This document shows positions 50,131 through 59,948 of a stretch of 64,000 nucleotides of DNA, piece by piece. The stretch covers positions 496,001 through 560,000 of the forward strand of contig NZ_JAAVUV010000003.1 in assembly GCF_018449635.1 (NCBI RefSeq), in the 5' to 3' direction. The stretch is from Caballeronia sp. dw_276. GTDB lineage: Bacteria; Pseudomonadota; Gammaproteobacteria; Burkholderiales; Burkholderiaceae. The notes beneath the pieces are model-generated. The model was given only the letters and a program-made list of their open reading frames with translations, was not told where the DNA came from and ran no database searches. The position numbers and the translations under genes are program-made. Each line of letters starts with the position of its first letter. The stretch's first letter is position 1.

Positions 50131-50964
<834 letters not shown>

Positions 50965-50975
50965 ACGAGGAACGC

Positions 50976-51362
50976 ATGCAGCGAACGCTGTTGAAGTCGA
51001 AGATTCACCGCGCAACGGTGACGCATTGCGAATTGCATTACGAAGGCTCGTGCGCAATCGACGAGGACCTGCTGGAAGCGGCAAATCTGGTTGAAAACGA
51101 GCAAATCGATATCTGGAACGTGAACAACGGCGAGCGACTGACCACCTACGCCATCAAGGGCGAGCGCGGCAGCGGCATGATTTCGCTGAATGGGTCGGCG
51201 GCACGCCGCGCGCAGCTGGGCGACCTGGTGATCATCGCGGCGTTCGCGCTCGTTGATGAAGCCGAGTTGAAAGCAGGCTGGAAGCCGGACCTGGTTTTCG
51301 TCGATGGAAAAAACCGGATCAAGGGAAACCGCGATCATGTCCCAACGCAGAACTGGACCTGA
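50976..51362 (+). CDS. panD: aspartate 1-decarboxylase
   Basis: PanD makes beta-alanine from aspartate. The 128-aa zymogen self-cleaves between Gly24 and Ser25 (HYEGSCAID), producing the pyruvoyl group. [34 protein letters not shown] is the typical core. It is the last gene of the panC-panD pair, followed by a terminator. Confidence 0.98.
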   Translation: MQRTLLKSKIHRATVTHCELHYEGSCAIDEDLLEAANLVENEQIDIWNVNNGERLTTYAIKGERGSGMISLNGSAARRAQLGDLVIIAAFALVDEAELKAGWKPDLVFVDGKNRIKGNRDHVPTQNWT

Positions 51363-51369
51363 ATAAAAC

Positions 51370-51405
51370 AACGCCGGCGGCCATAAAAAGCCACCGGCGT
51401 TTTTC
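51370..51405. terminator. Rho-independent terminator after panD
   Basis: Arms 51370-51381 and 51390-51401 pair over 12 bp with one mismatch and are followed by a T-run. It lies between panD and the convergent parA-like gene. Confidence 0.8.
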
Positions 51406-51416
51406 TTGGTGAAACC

Positions 51417-52043
51417 CTACTTCTTTGACACCCACTCGATAATCGGCTGCCACTGCTCGAGATCCTTCTCCACCCGGCTTCGCGCCACGTCCCAGATGGT
51501 CAGTCCGTGCGCGGCGGCCTGCACGTAGTTTTGCGTGTCGCGCAGATATCCGAGCACCGGCAGGTCGAGTCCTTCAACAAACCGATGCAGTTGGTCCGCC
51601 GATTTCGTGCGGGCATCGACACGCATTCCGACCACGCCCACCTCGATGCTTCCCTTGCGGATCGCCTTCTCCTTCTGGAGCCGGACGAGAAATTCCTGGG
51701 TGGCGAGGATATCGAACATGGATGGCTGGAGAGGCACGATCACCTTGTCCGCCAGTTCCAGCGCCAGCGCGAGGCGCGTGCCGTGGATTCCGGCCGGGGT
51801 ATCGATAACTGCCTTTTCCAGGCCTTTTGGCGGTTTGGTCGGGGCGTCCACGTTAGTGGTCCACTCCTCGATCTTCGGCAGCGTGTCGGGCCGCAGCCCC
51901 AGCCAGCCATGCGCGGACTGCTGTTTGTCAAGATCCGCGAGCGCGACCCATTCGCCGTTTGCCGCGAAATATCCGGCCAGGTTCGTCGAAAGCGTGCTTT
52001 TGCCCACGCCGCCTTTCGGATTTGCCACCACGATCACCGTCAT
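51417..52043 (-). CDS. orphan ParA-family ATPase
   Basis: This 208-aa ATPase has the deviant Walker A KGGVGKST (residues 10-17), DLDKQQSAHGWL as the A' region and VIDTPAGIHGTR as Walker B. It is shorter than chromosomal ParA and lacks an N-terminal helix-turn-helix. No parB, parS or plasmid genes are adjacent, so it is not a standard partition locus. Relatives of this size position cargo such as chemoreceptor arrays or carboxysomes, but no cargo gene is visible here. It converges on panD. Confidence 0.85.
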   Translation of the reverse strand: MTVIVVANPKGGVGKSTLSTNLAGYFAANGEWVALADLDKQQSAHGWLGLRPDTLPKIEEWTTNVDAPTKPPKGLEKAVIDTPAGIHGTRLALALELADKVIVPLQPSMFDILATQEFLVRLQKEKAIRKGSIEVGVVGMRVDARTKSADQLHRFVEGLDLPVLGYLRDTQNYVQAAAHGLTIWDVARSRVEKDLEQWQPIIEWVSKK

Positions 52044-52221
52044 AGATCCATTCCACGTGTTTTGCCAGCGCGACGGGGCCTCGTGATGCGGTCTGCGAGA
52101 CCCGGTCGTGCTGTAAGCGCTGTAATAAGTGAAAAGTTCGAGCCGTTGATACTATCGGATTTGCTTGTTTCAATCCACGCACGCGTCAATCACCCACCCA
52201 TTCAGCCAAGGACTAAACCAA

Positions 52222-52641
52222 ATGGCCGTACTTCGCCCCGATGTCACCCTCGAACATTTGCGCGAGCGCCAGCGCGGCACGCTGCCCGATCTGTTGGGCG
52301 TGGAAGTGGTATCGGTTGAAAGCGGCGCGCTCACCGGAAAACTAGCGGTGCGGCCGGAAGTCCTCGCGCCCAATGGTTTCCTGCACGCAGCGACCGTCGT
52401 CGGGCTGGCGGATACATGTTGCGGCTACGCGTGTATCGCGCATTTGCCCGAGGGTGCGAAGAATTTCACGACTATCGAGTTGAAGAGCAATCACGTGGGA
52501 ACCGCGCGCGACGGCGTGATCATCGCTCGGGCGACCGCCGTGCACCTCGGGCGCAGCACGCAGGTCTGGGACGCGATTGTCACGAATGGTGACGGTAAAA
52601 CCATCGCGTTGTTTCGATGCACGCAGATGATCCTGTATTGA
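52222..52641 (+). CDS. PaaI-type hotdog-fold thioesterase
   Basis: This 139-aa hotdog-fold protein of the PaaI/YbgC-like group begins MAVLRPDVTLEHLRERQRGT. The conserved NGFLHAATVVGLADTCCGYA forms the central helix region, with Asn and Asp in the usual active-site positions for PaaI thioesterases. It probably hydrolyses an acyl- or aryl-CoA; the substrate is unknown. AAGGA lies about 9 nt upstream of the ATG at 52222. It converges on cobQ, 20 bp away, with no obvious terminator. Confidence 0.88.
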   Translation: MAVLRPDVTLEHLRERQRGTLPDLLGVEVVSVESGALTGKLAVRPEVLAPNGFLHAATVVGLADTCCGYACIAHLPEGAKNFTTIELKSNHVGTARDGVIIARATAVHLGRSTQVWDAIVTNGDGKTIALFRCTQMILY

Positions 52642-52661
52642 CCGAAAAACGAAAGCGGCCT

Positions 52662-54137
52662 TCAGGCAAATAAAGCTGCGAGCGCTTTCAGATCCAGCGA
52701 TTCGCCCAGCGTGTCCGCAAGACGATCCAGCGACGCTTCACGCAACGCAGGATAGTCGAGCGCCTGGGCATCGCGCAAACCGGCCCATTCGAGCAGCGCC
52801 GTGCAGGCCTCGGGGGTATCGAAAACGCCGTGCAGATAGGTCGCGGCGATCTGGTTATCGGCGGAAATGGCGCCGTCCGGGCGATCACCGTCGAGCAAGA
52901 CCGCCGGCCGCGAAAGCGCCGCGCCCGTCGTGCGGCCCATGTGGATTTCGTAGCCGCGCACCGGGGCTGAAGCATCGCCGATGGTCAAGCGCCCGTTCAC
53001 GTTATCGAGCAGCTTGTCGGCGGTCAGCGTGGTATCGAGTTCGAGCAAACCCAGGCCGTTCACGCAGCCGGCAGGGCCTTCGAAACCTTCCGGGTCATCG
53101 ACGGTACGGCCGAGCATCTGCATGCCGCCGCAAATTCCCAGGACTTTGCCGCCGTATCGAAGATGCCGCTCGATCGCGCGATCCCAGCCGTTCTCCCGCA
53201 ACCACGCGAGATCGCGTTGCACGCTTTTCGATCCCGGCAACACGATCAGATCAGCCGGCGGCGGCGCGGTTCCGGCACGCACGTATGAAAAATCCACTTG
53301 GGGATGGGCGCGCAAGGCATCGAAATCGGTGTGATTGCTTATACGCGGCAAGGCCGGGACGATTACCTTCAGCACCTCCGCGCCCGCTCCGCGCGTGTGG
53401 AGCTGGCTCGGCAACATGTCCTCGGCATCGAGCGTCAGGCCGTGCAGATAAGGCACAACACCAAGCACGGGCTTGCCGGTCTGCGCTTCGAGCCAGTCGA
53501 GACCGGGCTGCAGCAGGCTGATATCGCCGCGAAAACGGTTGATCACGAACCCCCGAACCCGCGCCCGTTCCGTCTCGGATAAACACGCGAGCGTCCCGAG
53601 CAAATGCGCGAACACGCCGCCGCGGTCGATATCCGCCACCAGCACGACCGGGCAATCCACGCGCTCGGCAAAACCCATATTGGCGATGTCCCGATCGCGC
53701 AGATTTACTTCGGCCGGGCTTCCCGCCCCTTCCACGATGATCGTGTCGAATCGCTGCTGAAGACGGGCGTACGAGGCGAGGACGGCATCGAAGGCGATGG
53801 TTTTGTACGCGTGGTACGCGCGGGCATCGAGATTGGCGTGCGCGTGGCCGTGGATGATCACCTGCGCGCCGCGATCGCTGGTGGGCTTGAGCAGCACGGG
53901 ATTGAAGTCGATCTCGGCATCCACGCCCGCCGCGATCGCCTGCAAGGCTTGCGCGCGGCCAATCTCGCCCCCGTCCACCGTGACCGCGCTGTTCAGCGCC
54001 ATGTTTTGCGGCTTGAACGGCGCGACTTTCATGCCGCCACGCAAGGCCAGCCGGCATAAACCTGCGACCAGCGTGCTCTTGCCGGCATCGGAAGTCGTGC
54101 CCTGGATCATCAGCGTGCCGCGCGGTGCGAAGTGCAT
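52662..54137 (-). CDS. cobQ: cobyric acid synthase
   Basis: CobQ amidates four side chains of adenosylcobyrinate a,c-diamide with glutamine and ATP. The 491-aa protein has the N-terminal P-loop-like ATPase [18 protein letters not shown] (about residues 13-30). The C-terminal class I glutaminase carries the nucleophile Cys in [13 protein letters not shown]. The ATG at 54137 begins directly before the ATPase ([15 protein letters not shown]). It is divergent from cobU across 57 bp. No riboswitch lies upstream of it. Confidence 0.95.
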   Translation of the reverse strand: MHFAPRGTLMIQGTTSDAGKSTLVAGLCRLALRGGMKVAPFKPQNMALNSAVTVDGGEIGRAQALQAIAAGVDAEIDFNPVLLKPTSDRGAQVIIHGHAHANLDARAYHAYKTIAFDAVLASYARLQQRFDTIIVEGAGSPAEVNLRDRDIANMGFAERVDCPVVLVADIDRGGVFAHLLGTLACLSETERARVRGFVINRFRGDISLLQPGLDWLEAQTGKPVLGVVPYLHGLTLDAEDMLPSQLHTRGAGAEVLKVIVPALPRISNHTDFDALRAHPQVDFSYVRAGTAPPPADLIVLPGSKSVQRDLAWLRENGWDRAIERHLRYGGKVLGICGGMQMLGRTVDDPEGFEGPAGCVNGLGLLELDTTLTADKLLDNVNGRLTIGDASAPVRGYEIHMGRTTGAALSRPAVLLDGDRPDGAISADNQIAATYLHGVFDTPEACTALLEWAGLRDAQALDYPALREASLDRLADTLGESLDLKALAALFA

Positions 54138-54194
54138 ATCGGTCGTGGGTATTAGGCAAGCCGCTATGTTAGCGCCCGCCGGTACAATATTGCG

Positions 54195-54731
54195 ATGACT
54201 TCCCCCGATCTCACTTTCATTCTCGGCGGCGCGCGCTCGGGCAAGAGCGCGCATGCCGAACGCATCGCCACGGATAGCGGTTTGCCCGTCACCTATGTGG
54301 CGACGGCGCGCGTTGGCGATAGCGAATTTGCGGCGCGCGTGGAGCTGCATCGCGAACGCCGGCCGGCGCAATGGGCGCTGGTCGAAGCGCCGCTCGATCT
54401 GGGCGGCGTGCTGCGCGAGCTGGATCGCGAGGGACATGTGGTGCTGATCGACTGCCTGACGCTGTGGCTCGCCAACCTGCTTTTCCCCGCCGATGGCACC
54501 ACGCCCGACGGGCCGCCTTTGCAAGCGTTCAACGCCTTCGATGCCGCCCTGTCACAGGTCAAAGGGAAAGTGATCATCGTAAGTAACGAAATAGGACTGG
54601 GCGTCGTGCCGATGGGATCGGTGACACGCCTTTACGTCGATGAACTCGGCCGCCTGAACCAGCGCGTCGCCGCCGCGAGCACGCACGTGACCGTGATGGT
54701 GGCGGGCCTGCCACTCGTCCTCAAAGGCTGA
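54195..54731 (+). CDS. cobU: adenosylcobinamide kinase / guanylyltransferase
   Basis: CobU phosphorylates adenosylcobinamide and transfers GMP to it, ready for cobalamin assembly. The 178-aa protein has a P-loop (GGARSGKS, residues 11-18), the catalytic-His segment [12 protein letters not shown], the [13 protein letters not shown] strand and [11 protein letters not shown] -10-like TACAAT (54183-54188) lies 6 nt before the ATG and no Shine-Dalgarno is present, so a leaderless transcript is possible. cbiB, cobD and btuF follow in the same direction, spaced 2, -8 and 1 nt. Confidence 0.96.
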   Translation: MTSPDLTFILGGARSGKSAHAERIATDSGLPVTYVATARVGDSEFAARVELHRERRPAQWALVEAPLDLGGVLRELDREGHVVLIDCLTLWLANLLFPADGTTPDGPPLQAFNAFDAALSQVKGKVIIVSNEIGLGVVPMGSVTRLYVDELGRLNQRVAAASTHVTVMVAGLPLVLKG

Positions 54732-54733
54732 CA

Positions 54734-55675
54734 ATGCTGCTGCTCTCGTTTTACGTCACGGCAATGCTCGCAATAGCGGGCGTGGTCGTCGACAGGATTT
54801 TCGGCGAACCGGCGACGCGGCATCCGCTGGTGTCGTTCGGCCGCTTGGCAACGCGTATTGAAGCGCGGATGAACACCGGGTTCCGCGCCCGCCCGGCGGG
54901 CATTCTCGCGTGGCTCGTCGCCGTCGTGCCGCCGGTTTTGATCAGCTGGATTCTCGTGAGCGTGCTGCCGTTCGCCGCCGCTTGCGCCGTCCACGTCGCG
55001 CTTTTATGGTTCGCGCTCGGCGCCAAGAGCCTGCGCGATCACATCGTGCCGATCGCGCGTGCGCTCGGGCGCGGCGATCTTCCGGAGGCGCGTTCGCTGA
55101 CGGCGCGGATCGTATCGCGTGAAACCGCCAACGCCGATGAAGCCGCCCTCTCCCGCGCGGCCGTCGAATCCGCGCTGGAAAACGGCAACGATGCGATCTT
55201 CGGCGCGCTTTTCTGGTTCGTGATCGCGGGCGGTCCGGGTGCGCTGATGTTCCGCCTGGCCAACACGCTCGATGCCATGTGGGGTTACAGGACGCCGCGC
55301 TATTCGCGCTTCGGCTGGGCGGCCGCCCGTTTCGACGATGTCCTCAACTACGTCCCCGCGCGCCTCACGGCGGCGAGTTATGCGCTTCTTGGCGATACCC
55401 GCACGGCGTGGCGCTGCTGGCAAACACAAGCGCCGCTCTGGGACAGCCCGAACGCGGGGCCGGTGATGGCATCGGGCGCGGGGAGTTTGAACGTGCTGCT
55501 CGGCGGCGCCGCGATGTATCACGGCACGCTCGAAACGCGCCCCGTGCTGGGCTTCGGCATGACCGCCGCGCCGAAACATGTGGTCGCGGCGCTGCGGCTG
55601 GTCGAACGCACCACGGTGCTCTGGCTCGTGCTATTGCTGGTGCTGGCTTTCACGGGCGTGGGATTTCATGGCTGA
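54734..55675 (+). CDS. cbiB: adenosylcobinamide-phosphate synthase CbiB
   Basis: CbiB attaches the aminopropanol (phosphate) arm to adenosylcobyric acid. The 313-aa inner-membrane protein has the N-terminal VVVDRIFGEPATRHPLVSFG signature and several membrane helices (LLSFYVTAMLAIAGV; PPVLISWILVSVLPFA). The core AALSRAAVESALENGNDAIFG and MWGYRTPRYSRFGWAAARFDD are family hallmarks. It starts 2 nt after cobU and overlaps the aminotransferase gene by 8 bp. In Pseudomonas naming it is CobD. Confidence 0.96.
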   Translation: MLLLSFYVTAMLAIAGVVVDRIFGEPATRHPLVSFGRLATRIEARMNTGFRARPAGILAWLVAVVPPVLISWILVSVLPFAAACAVHVALLWFALGAKSLRDHIVPIARALGRGDLPEARSLTARIVSRETANADEAALSRAAVESALENGNDAIFGALFWFVIAGGPGALMFRLANTLDAMWGYRTPRYSRFGWAAARFDDVLNYVPARLTAASYALLGDTRTAWRCWQTQAPLWDSPNAGPVMASGAGSLNVLLGGAAMYHGTLETRPVLGFGMTAAPKHVVAALRLVERTTVLWLVLLLVLAFTGVGFHG

Positions 55676-56666
55676 ACCGATACGACACGGCGGCAACTTA
55701 CGCGAAGCCGCGACGCGATACGGCATTGCGCTCGCTGACTGGCTGGATTTATCGACGGGGATCAATCCGCGGGCTTATCCGGTGCCTCCTGTGCCCGTCG
55801 ATGCATGGCGCCGCTTGCCCGAAGACGCCGATGGTTTCGCCGAACTCGCCGCGAAACACTATGGCGCGCCGGGCGCGTTGCCCGTTGCCGGTAGCCAGGC
55901 GGCAATTCGCGCGCTGCCAGGCTTGCTTCCAAAAGGCGTCGCGGCCGTTGCGCCGCTGACCTACGGCGAATACGCGCCGGCGTTTGAACGCGCGGGGCAT
56001 CGTGTTGTGGCACTTGATGTGGTGTCCGCGACTTTGCCGAAAGACGTCGATCACGTGATCGTCGCCAATCCTAACAATCCAACCACCGAGCGTATCGATC
56101 GTGATGTTTTGCTCGAATGGCACGAGCAACTGACGGCACGTGCAGGCACATTGATCATCGATGAAGCTTTCGCCGATGCTTACGACAATGCTTCGCTGGC
56201 GCCGGAGACTTACCGTGAAGGTCTGGTCGTGCTGCGTTCGGTCGGCAAGTTCTACGGTCTGGCCGGAATCCGCGCGGGCTTCGTGCTCGCGTCCCAACCG
56301 TTACGCGATGCCTTGAACGAGACGCTCGGCGCGTGGACCGTGAGCGGGCCGGCGCGGCATGCGGTGTCGGCCGCGTTCAACGATCACGCCTGGCAGACGG
56401 AAACGCGCACAACACTGGCGCGGGAAAGCGCGAGGCTCTCCGCGTTGATCCGCGCTCAGGGTTTCAAGCCGTATTCAACGCCGCTTTTCGCGTGGTTCGA
56501 AACCCCGAACGCCGCAAATCTGCAACGCGCCCTTGCGGAAAAAGGCATCTGGACGCGGCTGTTCGAGCACGGCGCATCGCCGAGTTTGCGGATTGGACTG
56601 ACGGGCACGGAAGGCGAATGGTCGAGGTTCTCGGAGGCGTTTGAACAAGCCGTTGGCAAACAATGA
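55668..56666 (+). CDS. cobD: L-threonine-O-3-phosphate decarboxylase
   Basis: This PLP enzyme makes (R)-1-amino-2-propanol phosphate, the arm that CbiB adds. The 332-aa fold-type I aminotransferase-like protein has LDLSTGINPRAYPVP, NPNNPTTERIDRDVLLEWHEQ and DEAFADAY. The PLP lysine lies in LRSVGKFYGLAGIRAGF. The ATG at 55668 overlaps the cbiB stop. In Pseudomonas naming it is CobC. btuF starts 1 nt after its stop. Confidence 0.93.
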   Translation: MAEPIRHGGNLREAATRYGIALADWLDLSTGINPRAYPVPPVPVDAWRRLPEDADGFAELAAKHYGAPGALPVAGSQAAIRALPGLLPKGVAAVAPLTYGEYAPAFERAGHRVVALDVVSATLPKDVDHVIVANPNNPTTERIDRDVLLEWHEQLTARAGTLIIDEAFADAYDNASLAPETYREGLVVLRSVGKFYGLAGIRAGFVLASQPLRDALNETLGAWTVSGPARHAVSAAFNDHAWQTETRTTLARESARLSALIRAQGFKPYSTPLFAWFETPNAANLQRALAEKGIWTRLFEHGASPSLRIGLTGTEGEWSRFSEAFEQAVGKQ

Positions 56667-56667
56667 C

Positions 56668-57558
56668 ATGACCTTCCGCTTTCTTGTTGCGCTCTTCTTT
56701 TTTGTCACCACGCAAGCCCACGCGCTCACCGTCACCGACGATTCCGGCGCAACCGTCACGCTAAATGCCCAGGCGCAACGTATTGTCAGCCTCGCGCCGC
56801 ACGTCACCGAACTGCTCTATGCGGCGGGCGGCGGCGATCGAATCGTCGGCGCGGTCGAATACAGCGATTACCCGCCGCAAGCGAAATCGATACCGCGCGT
56901 CGGCGATAACAAATCGCTCGACCTCGAACGCATCGTCGCGATGAAACCCGACCTGATCGTCGTGTGGCGGCATGGCAATGCGCTGCGCCAACTCGATCGG
57001 TTGCGCGAACTCCACGTGCCGATGTTCTTCAGCGAGCCGCACAAACTTGAAGACATTCCCGCGACCATCGATAAACTCGGCGTCCTGCTCGGCACATCGA
57101 ATGAGGCGAACAAGGCGTCGAATGCGTTTCGCCACGACATCGACAACTTGCGAATGCGTTACGCAAAGCAATCTCCCGTGAGCGTGTTCTATCAAGTCTG
57201 GGACGATCCGCTGATGACGCTCAATGGTTCGAGCACGGTCAGCGAAGTGATCGAATTGTGCGGTGGGCGAAACGTGTTCGCCGATCTGAAACCGCTCGCG
57301 CCGACGATCTCGACCGAAGCCGTCCTCGCGGCCGACCCTGAAGCCATCGTCACGGCGACGCCTGGCGCGACGAAATCGGAACGCGCGTTGCCATCGCTTG
57401 AAACATGGCGGAAATGGCCTTCGATGAAAGCCGTCGCGCGCGGCAATCTGTTTGGTATCGACGGCGATCTGATCAATCGTCCAACACCGCGTCTCGCGCT
57501 CGGCGCAAAGGCGTTATGCGAGGATCTGGACGCGGCGCGCGCGAGGCGTCCGAAGTAG
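56668..57558 (+). CDS. btuF: cobalamin-binding periplasmic protein BtuF
   Basis: BtuF delivers cobalamin to BtuCD. The 296-aa precursor has a signal peptide (FLVALFFFVTTQAHA, residues about 5-19). The helical-backbone class III binding-protein fold follows: RIVSLAPHVTELLYAAGGGDRIVG, IVAMKPDLIVVWRHGN, VFYQVWDDPLMTLNGSSTVSE and FADLKPLAPTISTEAVLAADPEAIV. The transporter genes btuC and btuD lie about 2 kb away on the opposite strand. Its stop is only 2 nt from that of the convergent cobC gene. Confidence 0.92.
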   Translation: MTFRFLVALFFFVTTQAHALTVTDDSGATVTLNAQAQRIVSLAPHVTELLYAAGGGDRIVGAVEYSDYPPQAKSIPRVGDNKSLDLERIVAMKPDLIVVWRHGNALRQLDRLRELHVPMFFSEPHKLEDIPATIDKLGVLLGTSNEANKASNAFRHDIDNLRMRYAKQSPVSVFYQVWDDPLMTLNGSSTVSEVIELCGGRNVFADLKPLAPTISTEAVLAADPEAIVTATPGATKSERALPSLETWRKWPSMKAVARGNLFGIDGDLINRPTPRLALGAKALCEDLDAARARRPK

Positions 57559-57560
57559 GT

Positions 57561-58133
57561 TCAAGCGTTCCATCGCACGAGCAACCATTCGCCGCGCACG
57601 CGTTTGAGCCAGACGATCGCGCCGAAATCGAGCGGCCATTGAATGACGTTCGCGCGTTTTAAACCAAGCAGATGGCCGGTCAGAACGCGCATGACGCCGG
57701 CGTGCGTGACGACGTGTACCGGGCCTTCCCGGTCAACCGCAAAAACCGAATCCGCCCAACCAGCGACGCGCCCGGCAAACTGCGCAACGCTCTCGCCGCC
57801 ATGCTCGCGCGCGTGCTCAAGATCGGCCGCCCATGCATCGAGCATCGCGCGATCGATACCGTCCCAACGCGCGCCTTCCCATGTGCCGAAATCGAGTTCC
57901 TGCAGGCGTGGATCAGTTTGGATTGGGCCAAGGGATTCGGCCAATAGGCGGCATCGGCTTAACGGACTGGTGTGCCAGGCGCCATTCAGGTCAGGCGCCT
58001 TGAGCGTTTGCAAACGCGCTTTAATCAAGCGCGCCGATTCGGCTGCGTCCGCGAGAAGCGGAACGTCGGTACGGCCGTAGCAAATCCCGGCATCGATACC
58101 CACGGCCGGATGGCGAATCAGGACGAGATCCAT
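57561..58133 (-). CDS. cobC: alpha-ribazole phosphatase-like histidine phosphatase
   Basis: This 190-aa histidine-phosphatase-family protein is placed to remove the 5'-phosphate from alpha-ribazole-P or cobalamin-P. The catalytic His is in LIRHPAV (RHP, not the common RHG), with ICYGRTDVPL, LQELDFGTWEG and the second His in VVTHAGVMR. The ATG at 58133 starts directly at the domain. It overlaps cobS by 16 bp and is the last gene of the btuB-to-cobC run. The RHP variant occurs in relatives. Confidence 0.88.
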   Translation of the reverse strand: MDLVLIRHPAVGIDAGICYGRTDVPLLADAAESARLIKARLQTLKAPDLNGAWHTSPLSRCRLLAESLGPIQTDPRLQELDFGTWEGARWDGIDRAMLDAWAADLEHAREHGGESVAQFAGRVAGWADSVFAVDREGPVHVVTHAGVMRVLTGHLLGLKRANVIQWPLDFGAIVWLKRVRGEWLLVRWNA

Positions 58134-58879
58134 GCAAGTCCGATCAAGTAGATGGCGAGTTCGAAGAGTTGCTGCGCGAAGCCGAGGCAATCGCCGGTAT
58201 ATCCACCGATGCGCCTGACAAAATACCGCCCGATAAATAACCGCATCACCACAAGCGCCACAATCAACACACAGCCAAGCCGCCAATCGGGCCAAAATAG
58301 CCACGGCAATCCGATCACCACGGCCAACACGAACGCGCCGAAACTCATCTTCTGCGCGACCGGTTTCGCCTTGCCTTCAGCACGAACGTAGTCGAGCGTG
58401 CAGAGGTAGCTGATCGCGAACGTGCGGCTCGCGGCGTGCGCGCCGACGATCATCCATGCAGTACGCAAGGGCAACATCGAAGCGAGCGTTTGCCACTTCA
58501 AAGCCAGCACCACGATCATTGCAATCGCGCCAAACGCGCCGATGCGCGAGTCATGCATGATGCGCAACGCGTCCTCGCGCGTGTACGCGCCGCCGAAGGC
58601 ATCGACGCTATCGGCGAGACCGTCTTCGTGGAACGCGCCGGTCAAAAGAAGCGTTGCCGCCATCGATAACAACACGGCCACGCCCGCCGGAAAAACCTGC
58701 AGCGCGCCGAGATAAACCACCGCGCCAACCCCGCCGATCAACACGCCGATCAACGGAAAATACCGCGCCGCCGCGTTCAGATAATGCGCCTCGAAGCCGA
58801 CCCAACGCGGCACCGGCACGCGGGTGAAATACCCGAGCGCGGTGAAAAAATATCGAAGTTCCTGCGATGGCCGGTTCAT
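58118..58879 (-). CDS. cobS: adenosylcobinamide-GDP ribazoletransferase (cobalamin synthase)
   Basis: CobS joins adenosylcobinamide-GDP and alpha-ribazole (phosphate) in the membrane, the last assembly step. The 253-aa polytopic protein has YFTRVPVPRWVG, HEDGLADSVDAFGGAYTRED (acidic Mg-binding motif) and MHDSRIGAFGAIAMIV, all typical of CobS. The ATG at 58879 starts MNRPSQELRYFFTALGYF. It begins 7 nt after the cobT stop and overlaps cobC by 16 bp. Confidence 0.96.
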   Translation of the reverse strand: MNRPSQELRYFFTALGYFTRVPVPRWVGFEAHYLNAAARYFPLIGVLIGGVGAVVYLGALQVFPAGVAVLLSMAATLLLTGAFHEDGLADSVDAFGGAYTREDALRIMHDSRIGAFGAIAMIVVLALKWQTLASMLPLRTAWMIVGAHAASRTFAISYLCTLDYVRAEGKAKPVAQKMSFGAFVLAVVIGLPWLFWPDWRLGCVLIVALVVMRLFIGRYFVRRIGGYTGDCLGFAQQLFELAIYLIGLAWISS

Positions 58880-58886
58880 AGCGCAA

Positions 58887-59948
58887 TCATGAAGCCTTGT
58901 CCGATACACCCGCCGATTCGAAGCTCGCCATCTCGTTGATGAACGCGACGGCCGCGCGCAACAAGGGCAGCGCGAGCGCGGCGCCGGTGCCTTCGCCGAG
59001 CCGAAGCCCAAGTTGCAGCAAAGGTTTCGCATCGAAAAAATCGAGCATTCGCGCGTGTCCCGTTTCATCGGACGCATGCGCGAAAACGCAGTAATCGAGC
59101 ACGGCCGGATTGATCGCGTGCGCAACAAGCAGCGCCGACGTGACAATGAAACCGTCGACGAGAATCGTCATCCGCGCTTCGGCCGCCGCAAGAAAACCGC
59201 CGGCGATCATTGCGATTTCGAAACCGCCGAACGTGGCGAGCGTACCGATTGGATCGGCGGACAACGCATGCTTTTTCAACGCTGCGGCAAGCACGTCGCG
59301 CTTGTGATTCAGGCCGGCATCGTCGAGTCCTGTACCGCGTCCAACGCATGCATCGATTTCAATCTTGCAGATACGGCTCATCAAACACGCCGCCGCCGAC
59401 GTATTCGCGATCCCCATTTCGCCGAAGCCGATCACGTTCGTGCCGAGCGCCGCGTGATGCCGCACGCGTTCGGCGCCACGCGCGATGGCTTGCAACGCTT
59501 CATCACGCGTCATGGCCGGTTCGTGCGCGAAGTTGCGCGTGCCGCCGCGACGGATGGCGGCATCGACGAAACCTTCCGCCGCCGGCGATGCACTCGCCAC
59601 GCCCGCATCCACGACCTCCAGCGTCATGCCCGACGCCTTCGATAACGCGTTGATCGCCGCCCCGCCCGCAATGAAATTCGCGACCATCTGCACGGTCACC
59701 TCCTGCGGGAACGGGCTCACGCCTTCGGCCGCGATGCCGTGATCGCCGGCGAAAACGATCATCGCCGGACGTTCGATACGCGGCCGCACCGTCCGCTGAA
59801 TCAGGCCGATCTGCAGCCCGAGCGATTCGAGCCGTCCGAGACTGCCGGGCGGTTTGGTCTTTGTATCGATGACATGTTGAAGCTCGGCTGTCATCGAACG
59901 GTCGAGCGGTTCGGGGCGCGGAAGATTTTCGGGCATGGTCGGGTTCAT
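58887..59948 (-). CDS. cobT: nicotinate-nucleotide-dimethylbenzimidazole phosphoribosyltransferase
   Basis: CobT makes alpha-ribazole phosphate from dimethylbenzimidazole and nicotinate mononucleotide. The 353-aa protein has TKPPGSLGRLESLGLQIG, FAGDHGIAAEGVSPFPQEVT and GFGEMGIANTSAAACL, with the catalytic Glu near the C-terminus. The start at 59948 overlaps the btuD stop (ATGA); an internal ATG at 59936 would also give a normal protein. Together with cobU, cobS and cobC this completes lower-ligand assembly. Confidence 0.96.
   Translation of the reverse strand: MNPTMPENLPRPEPLDRSMTAELQHVIDTKTKPPGSLGRLESLGLQIGLIQRTVRPRIERPAMIVFAGDHGIAAEGVSPFPQEVTVQMVANFIAGGAAINALSKASGMTLEVVDAGVASASPAAEGFVDAAIRRGGTRNFAHEPAMTRDEALQAIARGAERVRHHAALGTNVIGFGEMGIANTSAAACLMSRICKIEIDACVGRGTGLDDAGLNHKRDVLAAALKKHALSADPIGTLATFGGFEIAMIAGGFLAAAEARMTILVDGFIVTSALLVAHAINPAVLDYCVFAHASDETGHARMLDFFDAKPLLQLGLRLGEGTGAALALPLLRAAVAFINEMASFESAGVSDKAS

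Noticed and set aside
57561..58133. RHP instead of RHG in the CobC catalytic motif as a loss of activity
   Set aside because: The catalytic His is intact and the RHP form is found in related phosphatases, so it is not evidence of inactivation.
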